From Syntrophomonadaceae bacterium (GTDB lineage: Bacteria; Bacillota; Syntrophomonadia; Syntrophomonadales; Syntrophomonadaceae), in the NCBI GenBank assembly GCA_012840625.1, contig DUSB01000254.1, positions 1 through 6,758 on the forward strand: a stretch of DNA of 6,758 nucleotides, in the 5' to 3' direction. The notes beneath the pieces were generated by a model. That model was not told the DNA's origin and made no database searches. It saw only the letters and a program-made list of their open reading frames with translations. The translations under genes were made by a program, and so were the position numbers. Positions 1 to 6,160 of the stretch are shown here, one piece after another; position 1 is the first letter of the stretch, and each line of letters opens with the position of its first letter.

Positions 1-1
1 G

Positions 2-1246
2 TTAACAGTTCTAAGCTGTCGTTATGTATCCCCTATCATTGAGACCGTCTCCATGATGTACTTGGTCATCATTATCTCCCTGTTGTATTTTGACCGTAAT
101 TTAACCCTGATAAGCTGCTTGTTATGTGTAGTAGCTGATATCTTATTATTAAAAGCCTTCCCTCATCTGGTACCGGGAGAAAGCGCCGCACTGGCCATCC
201 GCTATTGTACCTTTATATTTGCTTCCGTAGCAGCTTATATAGGAGCCGTCGCTACACAAAAACTACTGGGATTGGCAGTAGAGCGTGAGGAAGAAGCCAA
301 GCAGGTCAGCCAGCAGCTAAAAAAGGAAGCTGCGCTCTTAACAGAAAAATCAGCAGAGCTGCAGGAAAGCACCCAGCATATTAAAGAAGCCAGTGAAACT
401 AACCGTCTGGCCATGGCACAGGTGGAGAGCAGTGCTAATGAGGTAGCTGAAACTGCCGGGGCTCAGGCTGCTGAAACTGATACCATGGCTCATACTGTAA
501 ACGGAATGATACAGGCTCTATCCGAAATTGGGAAAAACGTCGAAGGTTTGAACCAAAACACCCAGGGCTTTACGGAGATGGTAAGCGAAGGTCGGGATTC
601 GCTGGCCAATCAGGTCGGGGAACTGGAGAAAGCCGGCCGGGTCAAAGAAGAACTGGGTAAATCAATTCAGCTTCTAGAAACACAGTCTTCAGAAATCGAA
701 AATATCGTAGCCAGTATATCCGGCATTGCTGAACAAACCGGTTTGCTGGCTTTAAATGCAGCTATAGAAGCAGCCCGTGCGGGAGAACAGGGACGCGGTT
801 TTGCTGTGGTGGCCGAAGAAGTACGTAAGCTGGCTGATGAATCGGCATTAGCGGCGCAGCATATCAGTCAGATCATTGCTGATGTGCAGCAGAATACCCA
901 TAAAACAGTCTTACGTATTGAAGAATCATCCAGTGCCTTCCAGCAGCAGGTCAGTACCATCAACAGCAGTCAGGATCTGCTGGGTAAGGTAGCTGATCAA
1001 GCCCAGGAGTTGTATCTCATTACCAATGAAATTGCAGCCACCATAGAAGAATTGGTCGCTTCCAGTGATCAGATCAGTCAATCCATACAAAATATCTCTG
1101 CCGGTGGGGAAGAATTGGCGGCAGCTGCTCAGGAAGTGGGCGCTATCACCCACGATCAATTAGCTCAAATTGAGACCATCAATAATCAGATCAATCAGCT
1201 GGATGATCTGGCCCGAGAGCTGCGCGCTGCGGCAGCTAATTTCTAA
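2..1246 (+). CDS. Methyl-accepting chemotaxis protein, HAMP-less, 5' end outside the window
   Basis: Chemoreceptor or transducer that would control the CheA/CheW kinase complex from the membrane. The frame is open to the left edge, with 17 codons before the first ATG at 53, and these continue a hydrophobic membrane region, so the true start lies upstream. Numbering from that ATG, membrane segments lie near residues 1-12 (extending upstream), 17-36 and 46-68. A long coiled coil follows directly, and I see no HAMP domain or extracellular sensing domain in the visible part. The conserved signalling hairpin tip is at about 222-265 (LNAAIEAARAGE, GRGFAVVAEEVRKLA). Gly230 occupies the position that is usually Asn in QTNLL. 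The C-terminal arm ends at residue 397 without a CheR-binding NWETF-type tail. The stop is TAA. The gene converges on the next gene with 15 nt between them. The family call is certain; the ligand is unknown, and sensing may occur through the membrane domain. Confidence 0.93.
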   Translation, partial: LTVLSCRYVSPIIETVSMMYLVIIISLLYFDRNLTLISCLLCVVADILLLKAFPHLVPGESAALAIRYCTFIFASVAAYIGAVATQKLLGLAVEREEEAKQVSQQLKKEAALLTEKSAELQESTQHIKEASETNRLAMAQVESSANEVAETAGAQAAETDTMAHTVNGMIQALSEIGKNVEGLNQNTQGFTEMVSEGRDSLANQVGELEKAGRVKEELGKSIQLLETQSSEIENIVASISGIAEQTGLLALNAAIEAARAGEQGRGFAVVAEEVRKLADESALAAQHISQIIADVQQNTHKTVLRIEESSSAFQQQVSTINSSQDLLGKVADQAQELYLITNEIAATIEELVASSDQISQSIQNISAGGEELAAAAQEVGAITHDQLAQIETINNQINQLDDLARELRAAAANF

Positions 1247-1261
1247 TATGTCTAATAGGTC

Positions 1262-2056
1262 CTATTTTTGATACAGGGCTTCAATAAGGGCCTGATCTTC
1301 GGTAAACAGTTTGCGATAGGACAGAAGAACAATTAATAGACAGCCGATAGCTACTGCAGCAGCAATCATAATCATCACCACAAACTGATAGCGTACTGCA
1401 TTTTGGGGATCCATTCCCGCTAGAATCTGCCCGGTCATCATTCCGGGCAGACTAACCAATCCCACTACCATCAAGGAATTAATAGTGGGTGTCATGCCGC
1501 TTTTTACCGCCGCTTTCATGTAATCCTGTACTGCCTCCCAGGGCGAAGCTCCCAGTGCCAGCAGCTCTTCGATTTCTTCAATATGGGCATGTATTTCGCT
1601 GTACATTCTATCCAGCGCCAGAGCAATTCCATTCATGGAATTGCCTAAAATCATCCCAAAAATAGGGATCATGACCCGGGCTGAGTACAGGGGCTCGGGG
1701 GTAATAATCAGCATTACCACAATCAGGCCAACGACAAACGTACTGGCGGTCAAGGATAGAAAAGAGATCAAAAGAGGGCTTTCCGGAGCCTTATCAACGC
1801 GTCTGGATGCCTCCCGACTGGCGACAAAAGCCATCAAAAGAAGAATGGGAATAATAATGTAAAGTTTATTAACAGCAAAGATAAAGGTAAGGGCATAGCC
1901 GATGATAGTAAGCTGTAGAAAAGCACGAATAGTACCCCATAAAAGCGATTTTAATAAGCCCAGCTGCATAAAAGCGGAAACCAGACCCGTTAGCAAAACC
2001 AGAATAATACTGAGTAATAATTGAAGATTAGAAATCGGAATATAGGAATAGTCCAT
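1262..2056 (-). CDS. fetB: FetB/YbbM-type ABC transporter permease (UPF0014 family)
   Basis: Membrane subunit of a two-component ABC exporter. In E. coli the homologous FetAB pair is linked to iron export and peroxide resistance, so the iron substrate here is inferred from family. The protein has 264 residues, the usual family length, and about seven hydrophobic segments (near 10-30, 47-62, 65-79, 95-118, 128-147, 192-212 and 224-246). Family signatures include RAFLQL (44-49), PIFGMILGNSMN (131-142), the cytoplasmic EELLALGAS coupling region (163-171) and the stretch from PTINS to LPGMMTGQ (190-210). The ATG start is preceded by AAAGGAG at 2066-2072 with a 9-nt gap. The ribosome binding site lies inside the end of the ATPase gene, and only 1 nt separates that stop from this start, so the two are co-transcribed and probably translationally coupled. 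No convincing terminator follows the TAG stop. Confidence 0.92.
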   Translation of the reverse strand: MDYSYIPISNLQLLLSIILVLLTGLVSAFMQLGLLKSLLWGTIRAFLQLTIIGYALTFIFAVNKLYIIIPILLLMAFVASREASRRVDKAPESPLLISFLSLTASTFVVGLIVVMLIITPEPLYSARVMIPIFGMILGNSMNGIALALDRMYSEIHAHIEEIEELLALGASPWEAVQDYMKAAVKSGMTPTINSLMVVGLVSLPGMMTGQILAGMDPQNAVRYQFVVMIMIAAAVAIGCLLIVLLSYRKLFTEDQALIEALYQK

Positions 2057-2057
2057 T

Positions 2058-2723
2058 TCATTCGGCTCCTTTATGCATAGATACTTCCAGAACTCGATAA
2101 AATGGAAGGCTTTTTATATCCTCGGCGTTGTGGGATACCATAAGTATGGCTCGCTTATCATCTTCTTTTAACCACTGTACTAATACCTGCAATAAAAGGT
2201 CTCGCCGCTCATCATCCAAAGAAGCGGTCGGTTCATCCAATAATAATACCTGAGGTTGAATAAGCAAGGCTCGAATCAAAGCGACGCGGGCACTTTCCCC
2301 CCCTGAAAGCGTGCCTGCCTGCTGCTCCAGCATATCAGGGTGCAGCCCTAGAAGCTCCATGTATTTCAAAGCCGCTTCTTGATCAAATCTCAGTTCATCA
2401 GACATAGAACTTAAGCGAAAAGGAGTCTGCAGATTGCTAAGTACGGTGCCTTCAAACATAACCGCTTTCTGTGGTACGTAATGTATTTTACGCCTCCATA
2501 GCGCTGGATCCACAGCCCGGTAAGGCTGCCCTTCCCAGTAGATCATCCCTTGATCGGGGCGAATTAAACGAGCCAGAATCTTCAACAGGGTTGATTTTCC
2601 CGCTCCCGAAGGACCTCTTATTAGCAAGACCTCACCTTGATCCACGTAACCGCTGGCGGATAAATAGTGAGCACCCTGGTCAAAGCTTTTGCGAATATCC
2701 TGAAATTCAAGTACACGACTCAT
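2058..2723 (-). CDS. fetA: FetA/YbbL-type ABC transporter ATP-binding protein
   Basis: Cytoplasmic ATPase that would power the FetB-type permease encoded just downstream. The protein has 221 residues and every ABC motif in order: Walker A GPSGAGKS (37-44), Q-loop Gln85 in YVPQ, signature LSGGE (139-143), Walker B LLLDEP (160-165), D-loop SLD (168-170) and switch His198 in VSH. Length and the absence of extra domains fit the small FetA/YbbL type, and adjacency to a UPF0014 permease makes the assignment firm. The ATG start has AAGGAG at 2732-2737 with an 8-nt gap. The gene follows a rho-independent terminator, so fetAB is probably its own transcription unit. Iron as substrate is inferred from E. 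coli FetAB and not shown by the sequence. Confidence 0.92.
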   Translation of the reverse strand: MSRVLEFQDIRKSFDQGAHYLSASGYVDQGEVLLIRGPSGAGKSTLLKILARLIRPDQGMIYWEGQPYRAVDPALWRRKIHYVPQKAVMFEGTVLSNLQTPFRLSSMSDELRFDQEAALKYMELLGLHPDMLEQQAGTLSGGESARVALIRALLIQPQVLLLDEPTASLDDERRDLLLQVLVQWLKEDDKRAILMVSHNAEDIKSLPFYRVLEVSMHKGAE

Positions 2724-2731
2724 GTCAAGCG

Positions 2732-2756
2732 CTCCTTATGGAATTGATTATTTATA
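2732..2756 (-). promoter_or_regulatory. fetA ribosome binding site and possible -10 element
   Basis: On the - strand AAGGAG (2732-2737) lies 8 nt before the fetA ATG, a good ribosome binding site. Further upstream the AT-rich stretch holds TATAAA (2751-2756), a 5/6 match to a -10 box that would give a leader of about 20 nt. No good -35 hexamer is found at 16-18 nt spacing (the best, at 2774-2779, reads TTCTGC). The ribosome site is well supported. The promoter is only a candidate, favoured because a terminator lies just upstream. Confidence 0.35.
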
Positions 2757-2782
2757 GTTATGCATCTTTAAAAGCAGAATTG

Positions 2783-2821
2783 AAAACAGCAAAAAGAGCA
2801 GGAATTATGAGCCCTGCTCTT
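2783..2821 (-). terminator. Rho-independent terminator after the DEAD-box helicase gene
   Basis: Arms at 2794-2802 and 2813-2821 form a perfect 9-bp stem (AAGAGCAGG pairing with CCTGCTCTT) around a 10-nt loop. On the - strand the 3' arm runs straight into TTT, then GCTG and TTTT, so the hairpin with U-rich tail works in the - direction. It lies about 33 nt past the helicase stop and before fetA, so it should end the helicase transcript. On the + strand no T-run follows the stem. Confidence 0.85.
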
Positions 2822-2853
2822 GAAAAGCTGACGTTTTATAAAACAAAAATCCA

Positions 2854-4428
2854 TTAATTTGCCTGCTGCTTGCGTGAATGCTGTTTGCTACGAGCTCCCC
2901 GCCGGCGCCCCTTTTCATAACGAATAAACGCATCATAAAATTCATCCACACAGGCCATGGGTATTTCAACATAACTGCTGTTTCCATGGATTTCTATATC
3001 GCCGACTTGCCTGGCCTGAATGGAAGTATAGTTGGTGATAAATTCCACCAGACGCCGGGGATAGAGCCCCTGCTGTTTACCCAGCGGCAATTCAACATGG
3101 GCCGTATCTTCTAAAATATTGTCTGGATCCAGGACTTCTATTTCCTGTCCCTCTCCATCTACAATTTTCAAGGCTGCCGCCAATACCTGCACGGCATCAT
3201 TGTGATCCAGTAAGCGAAGTGCCAGCGGTTCATATATATCGTAATTGCCCCGGGCTATAACCTGATTGACCTGTTCCAGCAGCTTATCCTGACGATTTTC
3301 CACCGTATGATTTAAAGACGGCAGGACCCGGCGCTGAATTTTCTTCCCGATATGTCTTTCTATGATATGCAGCTGGTGTTTTTGGTCCGGTTCCACTAGC
3401 GTTACTGCTGTACCAGTTCGCCCGGCCCGACCCGTCCTGCCAATACGATGAACGTAGCCATCCGGATCCTCGGGAATATCATAATTAAATACGTGGCTAA
3501 CCTCTTCAACATCCAGCCCCCGTGCAGCCAGATCGGTGGCTACCAGAATTTTTACATTACCCCGTCGAAAACGTTCCATGACAAAATCACGTTCTCTTTG
3601 TGACATATCTCCATGGAGATTATCAGCAGCATAACCTTTTCGTTCCAGCCTGCGGGTCAACTGGTCGACACCTTTTTTGGTACGGCAGAACACCAGACTT
3701 ACTACGGGCTGCTCTACCGCCATGATTCTACACATAGCCTCCAGCTTATGTTTACGCTTGACTTCATAATAATGCTGCTCTGTTAAGGGTACGGTTAATT
3801 CCGGGGTTTCAATTTCGACAATCTGCGGATCTTGCATAAATTCACTACCCAGCCGACGTACATCCTCTCCCAGGGTAGCTGAAAACAAAAATGTCTGCCG
3901 CTGGCCAGGACATAAGGATAAAATCTTCTGAATATCAGGTAAAAATCCCATATCCAGCATTTCATCTGCTTCATCAAGTACGACATAATGCAAATCATCC
4001 AGTATAATGGTGCCCCGATTCAGATGATCCAGTAAACGCCCCGGGGTTCCAACAATAATATCAATCCCTCTTCGCAAAGCCCGAATCTGTATATCAATGG
4101 ATTGTCCCCCATAAACAGGCAGTATCCTGACATTGAGCAGACGTCCCAGCGAACTAATCTCGCCGGCTACCTGTACTGCCAGCTCACGGGTTGGACATAC
4201 CACCAGTGCTTGGCAATGCTGACCTGCTATAATATTTTGTAAAATGGGGATACCAAAAGCAGCGGTTTTCCCCGTTCCTGTTTGAGCCTGACCCATAAGA
4301 TCATATCCTGCCAGGGCCAGGGGAATAGCCTGTTCCTGAATCGGGCTGGGCTCCTCAAAACCTTTTTTTGCAATCATCCGTAACAACTCAGGTTTTAGAC
4401 TCATATCCTTAAATGTAAGGGTTGTCAA
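2854..4428 (-). CDS. deaD: DEAD-box ATP-dependent RNA helicase with DbpA-type RNA-binding domain (DeaD/CshA group)
   Basis: Cytoplasmic RNA helicase of the kind used in ribosome assembly, RNA turnover and cold adaptation. It has 524 residues. All core motifs are intact: Q motif with Phe6 and PSPIQ (27-31), motif I AQTGTGKT (48-55), Ia PTREL (79-83), Ib TPGR (128-131), II DEAD (152-155), III SAT (183-185), V ATDLAARGLDV (297-307) and VI HRIGRTGR (327-334). A DbpA-type RNA-binding domain (PF03880-like) lies near 445-505, from VELPLGKQQG to YVEIP, followed by a short basic tail rich in Arg, Lys and Gln. The TTG start is chosen because it has AAGGAGG 9 nt upstream and keeps Phe6, the conserved Q-motif aromatic. 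The first ATG (residue 9) would lose both. It lies 66 nt after the CoA-transferase with no terminator seen between, and is followed by a strong terminator. deaD versus cshA naming cannot be settled here. Confidence 0.93.
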   Translation of the reverse strand: MTTLTFKDMSLKPELLRMIAKKGFEEPSPIQEQAIPLALAGYDLMGQAQTGTGKTAAFGIPILQNIIAGQHCQALVVCPTRELAVQVAGEISSLGRLLNVRILPVYGGQSIDIQIRALRRGIDIIVGTPGRLLDHLNRGTIILDDLHYVVLDEADEMLDMGFLPDIQKILSLCPGQRQTFLFSATLGEDVRRLGSEFMQDPQIVEIETPELTVPLTEQHYYEVKRKHKLEAMCRIMAVEQPVVSLVFCRTKKGVDQLTRRLERKGYAADNLHGDMSQRERDFVMERFRRGNVKILVATDLAARGLDVEEVSHVFNYDIPEDPDGYVHRIGRTGRAGRTGTAVTLVEPDQKHQLHIIERHIGKKIQRRVLPSLNHTVENRQDKLLEQVNQVIARGNYDIYEPLALRLLDHNDAVQVLAAALKIVDGEGQEIEVLDPDNILEDTAHVELPLGKQQGLYPRRLVEFITNYTSIQARQVGDIEIHGNSSYVEIPMACVDEFYDAFIRYEKGRRRGARSKQHSRKQQAN

Positions 4429-4437
4429 ACAATAAAG

Positions 4438-4444
4438 CCTCCTT
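4438..4444 (-). promoter_or_regulatory. Ribosome binding site fixing a TTG start for the helicase
   Basis: AAGGAGG on the - strand lies 9 nt before the TTG at 4426-4428. It is a near-perfect anti-SD match and supports the TTG start over the ATG eight codons later. The 66-nt gap upstream is AT-rich, with several TATAxT-like strings but no -35 partner, so a dedicated promoter is not shown. Confidence 0.75.
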
Positions 4445-4494
4445 AACTATTACTTTTATAAACTATATCATATATCCATGCGCCTCGCCTCAGC

Positions 4495-5823
4495 TCATTC
4501 AATACGCTGCGTACGCCGCCAGATATTCATTTCCTGGGCCTGGCGCACCAGATCATCCTGAAAACGGGGATCTGCTATCCCAATAAGTGCTTCCGCCCGT
4601 TCCCAGGTTGACTTCCCTTTTAATTGTACCATACCATATTCCGTTACAATATAATCAATAGCGGTACGAGGTGTGGTAACAATGCTTCCCGGAGGCAAAG
4701 TGGGAACAATACGGGAATTAATCTTTCCTTCCCGGTCTTGAAAGGTACTGGAAAGACATAAAAAGCTCTTCCCACCTTTGGAAAACCATGCTCCGTTAAC
4801 AAAGTCGACCTGCCCCCCGGTACCAGATATCTGCCTGGTACCTGCACTTTCCGAACAGGCCTGACTATAGAGATCAATCATCAAGGTATTGTTAATGGAT
4901 ATAAACTGATCATTAAGAGCAATAATTTTGGCATTATTTGTATATCGCCCGCAGTGTGAAGCCATCAATGGGTTATCACGCATAAAATCATACAGACGCT
5001 GACTGCCCAGGGCAAAGGTAAAGGTTATTTTACAACGATCAATATTTTTATAGCGACCGGTTACAATGCCGCGTTCAAAAAGTTTCATCATAGAATCGAC
5101 AAACATTTCCGTATGGATACCCAGATCACGCTTTCCCTTCAACGAAGACAGGATAGCATCCGGAATAGCACCGATACCCAGCTGCAGGGTAGAACCATCT
5201 TCAATCAAGTCCGCAATATAAGCGCCAATCGCTATTTCCGCCTCGGTTATCTCCGGCCTGGGTATCTCAATTAAAGGCTCATCCACCGGTACGAAATACG
5301 CAATTTCATCTACCCTTAAAAAAGAATCTCCATGCGTCCGGGGCATATGGTTATTTACCTGGGCTATAATGGTTTTCGCTGACTTGGCCGCCTTCAAGGT
5401 GTAATCAATCGAAATCCCCAGGCTGCAGAAACCGTGCTCATCTGGAGGACTGACCGTTACCAGGGCCACATCCAACGGAATATGTCCCTCGGTAAACAGT
5501 TCCGGAATCTCAGAAATGTTCCGGGGAATAAAATCCGCCCGACCCTCGGCTATGGCCTGCCGGGTGCTGGGGCCGCCGAATAACGAAATATGACGAAAGT
5601 GCCCCTCCATTTTCGGCTGTACATATAAAGACCGTCCCTGTCCCACCCGATGAACAACTTTGACGTTTTCCAATTCCTGATACCGCTCACTCATGGCTCT
5701 GGTTAAAGTCTGCGGTTCGGAACAGGCGTGGCCAACCACCACACTATCCCCCGACTTTATACATTTGACAGCCTCCTCGGCGGTACAGATTCTGCTTTTA
5801 TAATATTCGCGCCAGTCTTTCAA
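4495..5823 (-). CDS. abfT: 4-hydroxybutyrate CoA-transferase (acetyl-CoA hydrolase/transferase family)
   Basis: Class I CoA-transferase that most likely moves CoA from acetyl-CoA or butyryl-CoA to 4-hydroxybutyrate, making the substrate of the dehydratase encoded two genes upstream. It has 442 residues, the usual length for AbfT/Cat2 enzymes. Visible features are the oxyanion-type loop GIGAIP (216-221), the catalytic glutamate Glu239 in GIHTEMF (equivalent to Glu238 of the Clostridium aminobutyricum enzyme as I recall it), SGTGGQVDF (333-341), and the C-terminal TEYGMVQLKGKS (394-405). The start is TTG, sharing TTGA with the stop of the preceding small gene, with AAAGGAG at 5834-5840. The next Met is residue 44, and the N-terminal W-x-E-x-Y and TAEEAV stretch is typical, so TTG is right. 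A butyryl-CoA:acetate CoA-transferase is the main alternative; neighbourhood with the dehydratase favours 4-hydroxybutyrate. Confidence 0.87.
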   Translation of the reverse strand: MKDWREYYKSRICTAEEAVKCIKSGDSVVVGHACSEPQTLTRAMSERYQELENVKVVHRVGQGRSLYVQPKMEGHFRHISLFGGPSTRQAIAEGRADFIPRNISEIPELFTEGHIPLDVALVTVSPPDEHGFCSLGISIDYTLKAAKSAKTIIAQVNNHMPRTHGDSFLRVDEIAYFVPVDEPLIEIPRPEITEAEIAIGAYIADLIEDGSTLQLGIGAIPDAILSSLKGKRDLGIHTEMFVDSMMKLFERGIVTGRYKNIDRCKITFTFALGSQRLYDFMRDNPLMASHCGRYTNNAKIIALNDQFISINNTLMIDLYSQACSESAGTRQISGTGGQVDFVNGAWFSKGGKSFLCLSSTFQDREGKINSRIVPTLPPGSIVTTPRTAIDYIVTEYGMVQLKGKSTWERAEALIGIADPRFQDDLVRQAQEMNIWRRTQRIE

Positions 5824-5840
5824 CCTGCTTCCTCTCCTTT
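5820..5840 (-). promoter_or_regulatory. Stop-start overlap and internal ribosome binding site coupling the small Cys-rich gene to abfT
   Basis: The TGA stop of the small gene (5820-5822) and the TTG start of the transferase (5821-5823) overlap within TTGA. AAAGGAG (5834-5840) lies inside the last codons of the small gene, 10 nt before the TTG. This arrangement is typical of translational coupling with re-initiation. Confidence 0.75.
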
Positions 5841-6131
5841 GTCCAATAGTTTCCCGGCCACCACCTCGGCCAATTGGGCCGGACGGGTCTGGCAGTAATC
5901 CACCAGGTACCCTCCTACCTTAACTGCTTTCTTACCCTCGGCTATTTCCTGGCTTACATCCACACAGCACACGGAGCAGCCCCCCATCACCAGCAGTATA
6001 TCTGGCTGTTCAGCGGTAACCTCGACCGAGGTATGCTGTCTCAGGATTGCAAGCACATCATTAACTACCTTTTTGCGATCAGTTACAGGGTTACAGCCAC
6101 CGCAATATTTGATTTTCAGCTTCATCAGCAC
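5820..6131 (-). CDS. Small cysteine-rich protein (CGGC...GGCxxCC), function unknown, between abfD and abfT
   Basis: I do not know a function for this 103-residue protein. It has six cysteines: Cys10 and Cys13 in YCGGCNP, Cys52, Cys55 and Cys56 in GGCSVCC, and Cys80 in DYCQTRP. The stretch before the second group (DILLVMGG) looks like a buried beta strand, so the fold may be a small alpha/beta unit with the cysteines brought together, as in thioredoxin-like ferredoxin or metal-binding proteins. No signal peptide or membrane segment is seen. The GTG start at 6131 is preferred because GGGAG (6140-6144) lies 8 nt upstream. An ATG two codons later (6123-6125) would give the more natural MKLKIKYCGGC but 14-nt spacing. 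It lies 29 nt after the dehydratase stop and overlaps the transferase start, so it belongs to their operon. An iron-sulfur, redox or maturation role for the dehydratase is a guess from context. Confidence 0.85.
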   Translation of the reverse strand: MLMKLKIKYCGGCNPVTDRKKVVNDVLAILRQHTSVEVTAEQPDILLVMGGCSVCCVDVSQEIAEGKKAVKVGGYLVDYCQTRPAQLAEVVAGKLLDKGEEAG

Positions 6132-6139
6132 TCACTTGT

Positions 6140-6144
6140 CTCCC
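6140..6144 (-). promoter_or_regulatory. Ribosome binding site of the small Cys-rich gene
   Basis: GGGAG on the - strand, 8 nt before the GTG at 6129-6131 and 14 nt before the ATG at 6123-6125. The spacing favours the GTG, though a two-codon difference does not change the protein's character. Confidence 0.5.
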
Positions 6145-6160
6145 ACACCTGAACCAGCTG

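Noticed and set aside
926..1159. Open frame on the - strand inside the chemoreceptor gene.
   Set aside because: It lies wholly within a clearly conserved coding region on the other strand and has no family-like features or ribosome binding site.
53..1246. Chemoreceptor starting at the ATG at 53.
   Set aside because: That ATG lies inside a hydrophobic membrane stretch, has no ribosome binding site, and the frame stays open to the left edge.
1254..1266. Perfect 13-nt palindrome between the two convergent stops, AATAGG-T-CCTATT, with T's following on the + side, considered as a shared terminator.
   Set aside because: With a one-base centre it cannot form a stable hairpin; allowing a real loop leaves only about 4 A/T-rich pairs. 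A protein-binding site is possible but unsupported.
2471..2857. 128-codon open frame on the + strand over the start of fetA and the intergenic region.
   Set aside because: It runs antisense through the Walker A region of fetA and across the terminator hairpin, and its protein has no recognisable pattern.
5874..6152. 92-codon + strand frame opposite the small Cys-rich gene, considered as the true gene instead.
   Set aside because: The - strand frame has a ribosome site, operon spacing, start-stop overlap and a patterned cysteine motif; the + frame has none of these.
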